Below the pieces are notes generated by a model. It was not told the origin of the DNA, did no database searches, and worked only from the letters and a program-made list of their open reading frames with translations. From Ecdyonurus torrentis (Eukaryota > Arthropoda > Insecta > Ephemeroptera > Heptageniidae): DNA of 64,000 bases. Shown in pieces: positions 26,747 to 40,610 of the stretch (positions within the stretch are counted from its first letter, which is position 1; the number at the start of each line of letters is the position of its first letter). Location of the stretch: positions 13,456,390-13,520,389 of the forward strand of contig OX439136.1 of the NCBI GenBank assembly GCA_949318235.1, written 5' to 3'. The translations under genes and the position numbers were made by a program.

Positions 26747-27549
26747 CGCAAAATTGCAGTAGTTTGCGCGTCATAAAGTTTGATGAAAGAAGACACGTAA
26801 TTTTTTTTCTTTTTTTCCTTCTTCATCATTTTTTTTTTAACAAAACAAAAAGAAACATGTCAGTATCAGTTATAAGCATATTTTTGTATATAATAATTTA
26901 AGTGGCACCTTGTTGCGTAGGTGGATTGTAAAAATAGTATTTTATAGGAAAACATGAAGAAATTTGAAAAAGATTTGTGCTATTTTTAATATGAAAAGAT
27001 TTTATATATATACAGTACAGTATATATGTACAGTACGTATTCCTTTATAAAATCATGCTTTGATATAGGTGAAGTGTTGCTTTGATATACGTATACTAAT
27101 GAAAATGGTTTTAGTTTTCAGTATGAGCTAAATATTTTCATCTTATTAAAATCTAGAAGAGCACTATGTAATAAGAAAAATAATAATATGCATCTCTAAA
27201 TTTTCATTTTGTTTTTATCTTTAAAGTAATTTAACAAGGTTAACGAAAATATATTAGGGACATACATATCTTATTTCAAACCATCTGTAAATGTCTTGTT
27301 AGAGATGTATTTTTTAAATTATATACAACATACTTTTGATTTAGAGATCTCGTATTTTATGTTTTGGAAAAGAAGAAAATTACAAATATCGTATTTCTTG
27401 TAATAAAATGTGTAATGCTATATATTATGGTGCAAGTTTGAAGCTTAAATTTCACTTTTTTTTTTTTTTTTTTTTTTCCGAAAAGTGAAAACACTATTTT
27501 TTGTGGTTACGTACAAACTCAATACAATAACAACTAAAACGTATGATAT

Positions 27550-27551
<2 letters not shown>
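26306..27551. other. AT-rich non-coding stretch
   Basis: It contains a GAA/A-rich tract (26698-26744) and poly(T) at 27458-27478. No gene recognised. Confidence 0.5.
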
Positions 27552-27640
<89 letters not shown>

Positions 27641-27865
27641 ATATATATATAATATTATATTATATTATACAGTATTATATTATATTATATTATATTATAT
27701 TATATTATATTATATTATATTATATTATATTATATTATATTATATTATATTATATTATATTATATTATATTATATTATATTATATTATATTATATTATAT
27801 TATATTATATTATATTATATTATATTATATTATATTATATTATATTATATTATATTATATTATAT

Positions 27866-27932
<67 letters not shown>
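27552..27932. repeat. AT-only composite array: (TA)n - (ATATT)n - (TA)n
   Basis: About 90 bp of TA repeat, then about 200 bp (27673-27873) of the pentamer ATATT repeated about 40 times almost without change, then about 60 bp of TA repeat. There are only two G/C bases (a single CAG near 27670) in the whole tract. Confidence 0.97.
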
Positions 27933-27935
<3 letters not shown>

Positions 27936-28361
27936 CAGTATATATCCATCTCTTGCTCATTCTTACTCTCAAATTTAATACACTAAAAATGAATGGATTT
28001 AAACTAGTATTGGACACATATTTATATCATTAAAAATTTTTCCCCAAAGAATAATATCACATTATTGAAAAAAGGAAGCTGGGTATATAGCTTTACGGTT
28101 CAAAATGTTATTGCATATCTTATAAAGGAGAAGATCTTATAATTATTATTATTATTATTTATTTTAACATGGTATGACATGATGAGTAACGCTTGATTTT
28201 GAACTTGAAAGCTAAATATCATCTTCAAACTTAATATAAAATTTATACTGTGAATAATATATAATCGCGACACAAACTTAATGCAGCAGAAGTTGAAAGT
28301 ACGATCACGATTCACTACTAAGTAATCTGCAAAGAATAATTGACTTAGCCATATACTTATA
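27933..28361. other. AT-rich non-coding stretch
   Basis: Nothing recognised, except ATTATTATTATTATT near 28142. Confidence 0.5.
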
Positions 28362-28665
28362 TAAAGCCATAGACCACATAAAACAACTTGTGCTTTTTAA
28401 TGAATACACACAAAATGGGATCTTCAAAACTGTTGACAATTTTTACCAGTAGCCCCACGAAAGAGCGTGAAAATACTGTAACGTATGCAATTTGCGAGAC
28501 TATTCATGTTTATGATGTCAGAAACATGCAATAATTAGTAAACATGTTGTGCGGGTTGCATAAATCGAAATTTTCTGATCACTGCTACCGTTGACAAACT
28601 AAAGTTATTTATGTAAGTCCCATTTGTGATATAAATACTTATGTTTTCTTCTGATCTATTCCTTG
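28362..28665 (+). mobile_element. MITE family M1, copy D (decayed ends)
   Basis: It begins AAAGCCATAGACCACATAAA and ends CTGATCTATTCCTTGAG. The flanking TTAA sites have mutated (TATA on the left, TTGA on the right) and the core palindrome reads TGATGTCA. Several short deletions make it the most degraded copy. Confidence 0.8.
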
Positions 28666-29354
28666 AGTGTAACAAAGAATAATGAATATCAATACACAAT
28701 GAACTTACTAGGTTAATACTATATATTATGTACAAAATATTGTTAGCACTGGAATTTGATGAGAGAGAAAAAACAAACACAGAGATGTAAATAATATATT
28801 AAATATTCATAACGTGAAACCAGTTATATATTTCACTACAATAATATGCATAAAATATCGATACATGCCTTGTGTATTGGAAAAATATTATTTACAATGC
28901 TGTAACTTATTGTTATTTCAAAAACACAATAGTATTTATTTATCTTTTTATATAACATGAAATAGCTCTGTTATGAATATTTTTTTTTATTAAAGAGAGA
29001 GAAACATTATATACTTGAAAACCTAGAGATGTCTTCTGTTTTTGATTTATATCTAACATTTCTTTTTTGTAAACTAATACTACAAGATATTGTATTGCAT
29101 TTCCAAGTATGTCCTACTATGCTTGAAGAATATATTATTAAGATACTTCTTTGTCTTTTACTTCAACATTTATGTAAAATAATTAGGTTACTGCGTATTG
29201 TATTTCATAAGAAATAGTATTATATATTAGTTACTTTCAAAGTAGAGAGGATTAGTATTTCTATTATTGATTGCCATCACATGTAAGATGATTTGTTTAT
29301 TACGTCAACTACACTTACAATTAGTAAAAATTCAAGATTATCAATTTTAGCTAA
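28666..29354. other. AT-rich non-coding stretch
   Basis: A 62-codon plus-strand frame at 29029-29217 is strongly AT-biased with no recognisable motif. No gene called. Confidence 0.5.
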
Positions 29355-30056
<702 letters not shown>

Positions 30057-30257
30057 TTAAGGGAGTAGGAGACCGACGTCGGCCATTAGACTCAAACTTT
30101 TCTCGTCAAAAACATTTAAAATTTTGCACAATGATACTTCAGCTTGAGACAATTTCAAATATACAAAATTTTTTTTTTTGGGGGGGGGGGGGGGGGGTGC
30201 AAATTAATTTTATATGATTTTTTGAAAATTTAAGCCCATAAGGCCCAATGTTAATTT

Positions 30258-30327
<70 letters not shown>

Positions 30328-30458
30328 TTTCGTGACGGTCAAACATCAAGAAATTTTTATCACGGCTAGGTGTGACCCTTAGCTACACAATGACATTAAA
30401 TTTAGATCCAAAAAATTTCTACTTTTTAAGATATAAGGTCGGTACCATACTCCCTTAA
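30057..30458 (+). mobile_element. TTAA-flanked MITE, family P, copy 1
   Basis: TTAA at 30057-30060 and 30455-30458. The ends are inverted: GGGAGTAGGAGACCGAC and (complement) GGGAGTATGGTACCGAC. The interior shares AAATTTTGCACA, an 18-nt G run (30180-30197) after a poly(T), ATGATTTTTTGAA and GCCCATAAGGCCCA with copies at 45.4 and 62.9 kb. A (TA)n tract (30258-30322) has expanded inside it. Confidence 0.75.
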
Positions 30459-30925
30459 GTAAAAACGTCATGTCATGGTTCACAATATTTTTATTACTAT
30501 TAATACAAATGAAATTTTGTAATTTAAAAATTATCATAAAGAAAAGTATGCTACATACATGTGTACATACACACGATGAGGAAAATGTACTGCATTGTAT
30601 TTTATATTTTACCATTCAAATTCTTCACAAGTTTTTGAATAGCAAAATATATTATATAACAATCCTATACTGTCAAAAAAAATCGGATAAACAATTTTCC
30701 AGTATCCGGAATATTAAATCCGTATCAAAGAAATTTTGATTAAAAAAAAATTATCATACGTGAGTAAGTATTAACTTGTTTTGTGCGGAATTTTGTAGTT
30801 TTTCTCCCTGGAAAAAACTTTATTATTTATTATTTTTATTTATTTTAGATCTGGACTTTGTTTATCTTGATTCTTATTTTAAATTTTGTATCTTATATCC
30901 GCATTTTAAAACTTTCCGAATTTTG
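30459..30925. other. AT-rich non-coding stretch
   Basis: Nothing recognised. The 78- and 89-codon overlapping frames on opposite strands here have no recognisable motif. Confidence 0.5.
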
Positions 30926-31276
30926 TGACTAATAAAGGAATAACTGTTTTGAGACTTACGCCTACATGAGATTTTGCCTACATCCGCTTCCGTTTCGAAG
31001 TACTGCGCATACGTAGTAGTGAAATTTTATGTAAACTTAAAATGCGGTAAAGGAAGTACCGGAAAAGGAAACCACGTAATGTTACAAATGGGAGGTAGAT
31101 CAGGCCTAGCTTGCTGCTGGCACCAAGTTTTCTCCCACTTTTACCATCACGTGGTTTCCTCTTCTGGCACTTCCTTTTCCTATTGTTTGAGTAAACATAA
31201 GTGGTCAATAAGTAGAAGCGGATGTGAGTGAAAACACTTAAAGTCAGCCTCAAAATAGTTGTTCCTTTATTAGTCA
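30926..31276. mobile_element. Palindromic MITE family T1, long copy (351 bp)
   Basis: The inverted ends TGACTAATAAAGGAA match the 150-bp copy at 22314-22463. The arms pair along nearly the whole element: CATCCGCTTCCG with AGAAGCGGATG, and GGAAGTACCGG...AAACCACGT with ACGTGGTTT...GGCACTTCC, around a loop near 31100-31130. Two opposing open frames (85 and 99 codons) are produced by the palindrome and are not genes. Confidence 0.75.
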
Positions 31277-32930
31277 CTGGTTTATAATAATTTTGCCAGT
31301 ATCAACTGTTGATCCATATTACATTTGACATTTAAATTTTACCTGCTCTAAATACAATGGTGTTTCTATGGTTGAATAAGCTACCGCTACTTAAGTACTC
31401 TTATCGTAGTCCGCAAGCTTGACTAATTATATTGATTATTTATCATCAACATATGAGCTAGAGGTGACATTTTATTATTCAAACATTTTATTATTCAAAG
31501 CTTTGGCCAAGTAGTGATCTTGAATAAAGATCAAACAATACACAAATCTATTCTACATAATATAAGCATTAATATACTATACAAAATAGTAATTTATATG
31601 CTAATTAACAAATACTTTAATGTCCTATATTCATATTATACAGATGTGCAGTTCAGCTTAAATACCAAATAAAATCATTTTATTGATTATATTATGTAAT
31701 TAAATGGTTATTTATTTAGAAACAATGATTTTGAAAGGCGTAAAGTATAACACATAATATACACGCCTGTTTTAGAAACTGGTCCCGGTGCAGTAGTTTT
31801 TCCAACAAAAGCTAAGAAAGTGGTTCCATAATTCTAAAATTTAGCAAATTATTGGGAGTATTTCACAAAACTACCCATTCACAAGTAATATCATAGCTAT
31901 TATTTTTTATGGTATCCCGTTACATTCTCTCTTTCTCTCTCTTACTCTTCTTCTCACACATATAAATTAAGCAAGTACATTAAGCAAAAAGATTTTTTTT
32001 TTTATCTTTTTGTATATTTTGGTGTATTAAAATTATAGGAAAAAAATAACTTTTATCCACTTTTATATTTAAAATAAACGAAGGAGAAATAATTTCAATA
32101 ATGACAATAAAATGTATACATTAAATATAAAAAGTCAATAGAATAGTTTGCTCGTCTAAAAATGATTTGCAGGACAAATATGATAGATAATAATATTCTG
32201 AACATTCACAAAACAGATTTTAAAATTTAATTTACAGCGATATTTTTTCAAAAATATAGAATAATATTGAAAAAATATTTTCATAAAATCAACATTATAA
32301 CAGGAAAAAAAATATCCATCTTATCTTTACTTATTTTCCCGAGTAATATTGGAAAATTCCAACCTTTATTATCATTAAATAAATAAATATTGGAAATTCC
32401 AATAATAAACCAATATTATATTACATAAACTGCATAGTATTCTATCTAGAAGAATGACAAAAAGATCATCATATTAAATCCCTTAGAAAGGTGAATATCA
32501 AACCATTCATATACTATAGTATTCATGCTATGAAGTATTTATTTAGATAGAGTAAATATTGTCTGTAGGGAGGAGTTATTATTTACTTTCATCTTCAATA
32601 ATACGAATATATGTCACTCATATCAATGATAAATAAAAGTGACATTATTATGTTATGTTTTTTTATTGTCTTTTTTTTTTTTTTTTTTTTTTTTTGTTGT
32701 AATATACGTATATCCTATAACGGTTAAGCTGACCTATTTGTTATTTATCAGAATGTAATATTGATTACATCACGGATAATAATAAAATTTTATATTGAAT
32801 TATTATTATAGTTATTACTTAATCTGATGAATGGTTTGTCAATATTCATTTGCAAATAAAAACATGTTTATGTTATGGATTGTAACAATTGAATTTACTC
32901 AAATGTTTAATATTTGAGCAAGATTAATAT
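31277..32930. other. AT-rich non-coding stretch
   Basis: No gene recognised. Poly(T) at 32671-32695, and TTGGAAATTCCAA-like words near 32350-32400. Confidence 0.5.
32892..32915 (+). repeat. 24-bp direct repeat, left copy
   Basis: AATTTACTCAAATGTTTAAT plus ATTT is repeated exactly at 33869-33892, 977 bp away. The pair brackets the (TGAA)n array and the GAIN-like segment. Confidence 0.85.
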
Positions 32931-33433
32931 AATGAATGAATGAATGAATGAATGAATGAATGAATGAATGAATGAATGAATGAATGAATGAATGAATGAA
33001 TGAATGAATGAATGAATGAATGAATGAATGAATGAATGAATGAATGAATGAATGAATGAATGAATGAATGAATGAATGAATGAATGAATGAATGAATGAA
33101 TGAATGAATGAATGAATGAATGAATGAATGAATGAATGAATGAATGAATGAATGAATGAATGAATGAATGAATGAATGAATGAATGAATGAATGAATGAA
33201 TGAATGAATGAATGAATGAATGAATGAATGAATGAATGAATGAATGAATGAATGAATGAATGAATGAATGAATGAATGAATGAATGAATGAATGAATGAA
33301 TGAATGAATGAATGAATGAATGAATGAATGAATGAATGAATGAATGAATGAATGAATGAATGAATGAATGAATGAATGAATGAATGAATGAATGAATGAA
33401 TGAATGAATGAATGAATGAATGAATGAATGAAT
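32931..33433. repeat. Perfect (TGAA)n array, about 125 units
   Basis: Roughly 503 bp of uninterrupted tetranucleotide repeat, followed by four to five ATCT units. No sequence variant was seen in the array. Confidence 0.98.
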
Positions 33434-33468
33434 TATCTATCTATCTATCTTATTCAAATCACGTAATT

Positions 33469-33724
33469 CTATGTCGAATCAATCAATTTTGAATCAACAA
33501 AATCAATTGGAAACAAAAGTTGAGGCTTAATAAATAGCTGTAAAAGTTTTAGTATCAAGAACACAAAACTTGCAAATCTAATTCGAGTTATATCTGCTTT
33601 ATTCCCTCGTAAGAAAGCCTTGTAAATTGAGACAGGAACATGAAGACGTATTCTAGCACTTCTAGTACTGTTAAGTTCTGAAGAAGTTGTTTCTTTTATT
33701 TCTAAAGCTAACTTTACATGTCTT
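33469..33724 (-). other. Candidate exon or exon relic, weakly GAIN-domain-like
   Basis: On the minus strand, TTTATAAATCAATAG precedes an open segment of 84 codons that ends at a TAG. Its order of blocks, SARIRLHVPVSIYK, then ITRIRFASFVF with a following KLLQ, then FVDSKLIDST, resembles the 'I.lP.s ... RI.F..F....LF ... v.S.ii.s' pattern of the GAIN fold in adhesion GPCRs. No GPS cleavage motif or seven-helix segment is near. There is no good donor before the stop, so it may be a relic. The similarity is from memory of the fold's pattern and could be chance. Confidence 0.25.
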
Positions 33725-33868
33725 CTATTGATTTATAAACATAAACTTAAAAGTAATAACTTTATAATAATTTTTTCCTTCACTTACTAACTTATTAATT
33801 TATTGTTCAAACTTTTAAAGGAATGCTAAAATCTAGTTTTCTGTGTCTATTTCATTACAATAAAATTA

Positions 33869-33892
33869 AATTTACTCAAATGTTTAATATTT
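33869..33892 (+). repeat. 24-bp direct repeat, right copy
   Basis: Exact match to 32892-32915. Confidence 0.85.
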
Positions 33893-34125
33893 TTTTCTGA
33901 CAAGCTATTACTAATATGTAATAAGATGAAAAGTTTTCTTTTCCAAACTTAAAACATGAAGTAATTAATTACATTATTTTATACATTAAAGTTTAATAAT
34001 TGATTTTAAAAGTTAAGTAAAAACTTGTCAGACAATTTTATATTGAAAATATTGAAAGTTTTAACAGATTTTCATTGTCATTTTCTGACCTCGTTGTATA
34101 GTTTAATAGAAAAAGTTTGTCACAG

Positions 34126-34162
<37 letters not shown>

Positions 34163-34524
34163 AAATACTTATTACAATCTATTTCCTTCACTCTTTATTA
34201 TTTTTCGACACGTATTAAAAAAAAAAAACATTTTCAAACTTTATGAGGCAAAAAATTAATTTAAATTTGAGTTGAAAATTTCCAGTTTTCAATTCATAAA
34301 ATTTAATTTGTAGGAGACCGTCATTTTAAAAACAAAAAATTAAAAGTGGCAGTCGGTAATTTTTAATTATTTTTTAATGATAATAAGTAGTTTCGAAAAG
34401 AAAACAAAGAAAGAAAAATTATATTTTTGATATATCTATTCTTCTCCTTTTTTTATTTTTTAATCACTGAAGAATTAAATTTTTATTTTCCATTAGGTTG
34501 TTGGAAATTGTCCCATATTAAAAA

Positions 34525-34566
<42 letters not shown>

Positions 34567-34593
34567 ACATCGTCCAAAAGTATGCATTTTCTT
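33893..34593. other. AT-rich non-coding stretch with a (GA)n tract
   Basis: A (GA)n tract of about 36 bp lies at 34123-34159 and poly(T) at 34530-34559. No gene recognised. Confidence 0.55.
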
Positions 34594-34990
34594 TTAAGGG
34601 AGAAGGTTACCAACTTAATGCAACCACTAGTCAACTGAAGAACCTTATTTTCACAACAATTCTTTCTATGGAATTTATGTTCAGCAAAACAAAATATTTA
34701 TTCTTCTAACGCAACTAATGAAAAATAAATGGAATTTGTTTCGAAAAATGTGTTATATCAATTATTATTATCATTTTTTTTTTTCAAATTTGATGTAAAA
34801 AGTTGGCACTAAATTAAATTTTTCATATAAACTTGAGATTTTTAAAGTGGAATAACTTAAATACTTATTCGTATTGCACGACTTGTTTGATATTTGACAT
34901 AACTTAACTTTTAAGTAACGTTCCCTTTTTTATATTATATTTCCTGAACGTTCAATCAATGAGATATCAGCTGATAACTTAATCACTTAA
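34594..34990 (+). mobile_element. TTAA-flanked element, family Q, copy 1
   Basis: TTAA at 34594-34597 followed by GGGAGAAGGTTACC. The right end reads GAGATATCAG...CACTTAA. It shares TTTAAAGTGGAATAACTTAA, ATTTTCACAA, CAAAACAAA and GAGATATCAG in order with the copy at 44.6-45.1 kb. Terminal similarity to family P (TTAAGGG) suggests the same transposase group. Confidence 0.6.
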
Positions 34991-35155
34991 TTTATTTTTA
35001 AGTTTCAAAATAGTACAGTAAAAAATATAATAAATTTTGATCTTTCCCTTTTAAATATGCACTTATACCATAAGTTATTATACACGAGACGGTAAATGTT
35101 TGGATTTTAATTGTGTTTTGTACACACAATTACCTTTATATACTTATATACATAC

Positions 35156-35157
<2 letters not shown>
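34991..35157. other. AT-rich spacer
   Basis: Nothing recognised. Confidence 0.5.

Positions 35158-35229
<72 letters not shown>
35158..35229. repeat. (TA)n microsatellite
   Basis: About 36 units. Confidence 0.97.
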
Positions 35230-35231
<2 letters not shown>

Positions 35232-36517
35232 CAGGTTTCCATAACTCTAGACAAAAGTTGGAAAAAGCGATGTACAATTACAGTTGTATAGTTAACCTAT
35301 GTTGTTGTTTTTTTCTTATTATATAGAAACATTAGGTTGTCTATAAATTTTTTTTTTTCAAACTATTGCCCATTAGTGTACTGTATTACATTAAATTATT
35401 ATTATTATATATTTTATTTTCCTTATGTCTTGCATAAATTTATATTAAGACATGCAGTATAAATATTTTGTTATAACACGTCAAAATCAGTAAATATTTC
35501 TTGTTTAGAAATCAATAAATACTACTATATAAAATATTTTATATAATATATAATACACGTTATTTTATACTTTATGAAAATAATAATAATAATACAGATT
35601 TATTCTCTTTTCTATATTATACCTTTTCTCATTTTATATGTATAATAATAAAATATGCATGAGAAGAAAAAAATCTGTTCCGTATCGAAGAATATAAAAA
35701 AGGTTTTTGCGTGTTTTGAAATTTCATAAAATAGACTTCTTTTTTCCTGTGATGTTTTCTTGTTATTGTTACGAAAACAATGAGCTAAATCTGCTTAAGT
35801 ATTATTGTAATGTTTCTCAAAGAATTTTCTTTTTCTTTTGAAAAGTTATGGAATTTTCTAGCAATTAAATTGTGAACATGTTCCTAATATTTTTTTTTTC
35901 CCAAGTAGATTACCTCATTTTGATGTTTTGGAAAACATATATAAGAAGCTTAAGAATATGGTCTCTTGGCCTTATTTTCTTTTTCTATATATCTCTCTTG
36001 AATTTTTGAAATATAAAGAAAAATAATAATTATTTTCATGTTATCTGTTTAAATATTTTCTCTCATATTACATATTAGTCATTCATTACATATCTGACTA
36101 AAATTAATTATATAAATATTGTATATTCAAATCAATCTACTTTTCTGTTAAGTAAACTAATGGTTTATATATTATTCTACATACTGCAATTGTGCAACCT
36201 ACCGAATGCAGAAATTTAAAAAATCATAAAGATTTTGAAGTTTTTTTTTTTTTTTTTTTTTTTAATATAAGGTATTGTTTAAAGTTTTTCAAAGATGGCA
36301 AGAAAGATGCAATAATTTCAAATAGTTATGAGAACATTATTATTAGAAACATTCTTCCCATGAAACCCCATATGATAATTTAGAAAATAAAAATATCTCT
36401 TTTGCATAACTGTCGGATAAATTTTTATTTCAAGAACAATTGCGACCATAAACTTTCAAAATAATTATGAAGACTAACTTTTAAATTTCCGAGATATGAG
36501 CAACTAAATTACAACCC
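35230..36517. other. AT-rich non-coding stretch
   Basis: Nothing recognised. Poly(T) at 36241-36263. Confidence 0.5.
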
Positions 36518-36859
36518 TTAAAGCCATAGACCACATAAAACCACATGTCTTTTTTAATGAATAAACACGAAATGGGATCTTCAAAACTGATGACAATTTT
36601 TACTAGAATGTTTATGTAGCCCCACGAGAGATCGTGAAAAAACTGTAAATTATGCTATTTGCTTGAAAATTCATGTTTATGACGTCAGTAAAATGCAAAA
36701 ATTAGCATGAAAATGTTGTGCGATTGCATAAATTGAATTTTCTGATCACTGCTACGGGGCTACTGTTGGGCTTTGAGACAAACTAATGTTATTTATGTAA
36801 ATACCATCAAGTGTTTTGTGATATAAATGCTTATGTTTTCCACTGGTCTATTCCTTTAA
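36518..36859 (+). mobile_element. TTAA-flanked MITE, family M1, copy E
   Basis: TTAA at 36518-36521 and 36856-36859. It has the typical ends AAAGCCATAGACCACATAAA and CTGGTCTATTCCTTTAA. It keeps GTAGCCCCACGAGAG and carries TGACGTCA at 36680-36687. Full length. Confidence 0.88.
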
Positions 36860-37040
36860 TTGCTTACTATTTATTACGTTATTTTAATTGAAAGTCAACT
36901 ATATTTCAAAATTATGACTCCTTATGAATTTAAACATTTTGCAGTTTTAGTTATCTGTATTTTATTTTAAATATGGATCGAGTATTAGTATTTGTAAAAT
37001 AATATTTATTTAATTCAACATAATTATTAAACATTCTAGT

Positions 37041-37193
<153 letters not shown>

Positions 37194-37196
37194 TAC

Positions 37197-37200
<4 letters not shown>

Positions 37201-37241
<41 letters not shown>
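37201..37241. repeat. (GA)n microsatellite
   Basis: About 20 units, close to the preceding (TA)n tract. Confidence 0.95.
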
Positions 37242-37245
<4 letters not shown>

Positions 37246-38146
37246 AAAATATAAAAATTCGACAGCAAATATTTGATAAAAAAAAGTAAATACATAAAGC
37301 TTTTTATATTTCGCAACCATATTATAAAAATATCAATATATGATCAAAAAAAAAAATATAATAATAATCAAGACGTTGAAATTCATAGTTATTGTTGCAG
37401 CATTTGTATATACTACTAGTACTCACTCCTTATGTGATTTCCATACATATTGGCAAAATATATCACAACACAGGCTTACATATCAAAAGAAAATATTATT
37501 GGTATATTCGATCAAATAGGTTTTCAAATATATAGTGAATAAAAAGAAGATAATGTTAACCTTTTTCACAACTACCATTTTTTTTTCTTTTTTACAAAAT
37601 TTGTGATAAACGAAAAACTTTGGACGTTTTTTTTTTTTTTTTTTTATTATTTTTTGCTATCGTTTTTTCATATCTTTCAGATCTAATTAATAAACGCTAC
37701 TGAAGCTAAGTTTTACATAAGAATCTCCTGTATGTGTAGAAAATATTTAAGTTATTTGAACACTTGTATATTGAGGAAAGAGGTAAGCAATGCAATATAA
37801 ATATTAAAAATTATTTGCATATTATTTTATGATGATTAATGCTTATTTAAACTCTAATTTACATGGATAATATTAAGTCAAAATTAAATCATTGTATTTG
37901 AATGTTTTACCTTATACTATATAATATGTTTTTAAAACTCACATGAAAACTTGAAAACTTTTAAACATAAAATGTATGTAAAGAAAGAAAGAAGAGGTAA
38001 AAAAGAAAAAAACTTTAAACTTTTTATTTTACGTCATCCTTTCGCAATGAACCCTTCATTTGACCACAATCAAAAATTTATTCAGTAAATGTTTGTAGGT
38101 TCGTTATAAAAAGACCCTTGTGGACCTTTACTTTTTTCTTTCTCAG
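37242..38146. other. AT-rich stretch with a splice-bounded but non-coding segment
   Basis: 37681-37780 lies between a strong acceptor-like GTTTTTTCATATCTTTCAG and GAG before GTAAGCAATG, but all three frames have stops. At most it would be a non-coding exon. Confidence 0.3.
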
Positions 38147-38245
38147 TACAGAAGCAGAAAAAAAAATCTGCTTCTCTTGTAAGAAAATAAAACTTTTGGT
38201 TGAGGACAAATATTCAATAGAAAAAAGTTTGTTTGCGTTGTTAAG
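38147..38245 (+). other. Candidate internal coding exon (unproven)
   Basis: CTTTTTTCTTTCTCAG is followed by 99 nt open in one frame and then GTAGGTACG after TTAAG. Both borders fit animal splice consensus well. The 32 codons include KKICFSCKKIKLL, which has one CxxC pair, and DKYSIEKSLFALL. A small hairpin AGAAGCAGA/TCTGCTTCT with an A-rich loop lies at its start. No family is recognised and no neighbouring coding exon could be joined. Confidence 0.25.
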
Positions 38246-39845
<1,600 letters not shown>

Positions 39846-40490
39846 TCAATATACACAGTTTAATAATAATAGTTTATTGGACATTCTTAGTATTTCTAAA
39901 TGAACGAGTAACAATAGAAAATTATTCTATATATAAGCAGCAATAAATGAATTAATAAATAAATGAATAACAAAATAAGTAAATAAATAAAAAAAATGAA
40001 AAAAAAAAATGATATAGCATATGTGTTAAAAAAAATACTTGAAAGCCACTCATATCACTCTGATTTGTTTATTTATACGAAACATAACACATGATAATAA
40101 TATGTTGTATACTGGGTATATCAATATTTATACACTTTTTTGTTTTAGTAAGTTTATTCATTTTTTAAGTGCTTTTTTTCTTTTGATATTTCTCTGGGAG
40201 TTTAGTATACTGTAACTGTACAAGAATACATTTTATACATTTAAAATAAACCGATTCCACTCGTTATTCTTGTAACTGAATATCCAACAATAAAAACACT
40301 CTGAATTATTAAAATTCACGTACACCATAATGTTGCTGCACATTATTGTGTTTTGCTTTGATATTATTAATAACATTTTCAAATAATGCTTTTATAATCT
40401 TTTTTTTTTCCAAGGCATAAATTAAATATCGTATATTATTTATTTCAAAGTAATTATCTTTTTTAAATATATCATTTGAAAAGTGTGTGT
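39846..40490. other. AT-rich non-coding stretch
   Basis: AAATAAATGAATAA-type words near 39945-39990. No gene recognised. Confidence 0.5.
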
Positions 40491-40502
40491 GTGTATATAT
40501 TA

Positions 40503-40561
<59 letters not shown>

Positions 40562-40610
40562 TACAAATACACATATATACACACACATATATATATATAT
40601 ACACACATAA
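40491..40610. repeat. (TA)n/(TACACA)n composite microsatellite
   Basis: GT-rich start, TA core, then ATACACATAT-type variants. The 127-codon minus-strand frame over it is spurious. Confidence 0.93.

Noticed and set aside
30974..31277. Opposing 85- and 99-codon frames
   Set aside because: They lie inside the long T1 palindrome, where both strands read similarly.
32931..33433. CRISPR-like array
   Set aside because: It is a pure tetranucleotide repeat with no spacers.
37681..37780. Exon with excellent acceptor and donor words
   Set aside because: All three frames contain stops, so it is not coding. It could only be a non-coding exon, for which there is no evidence here.
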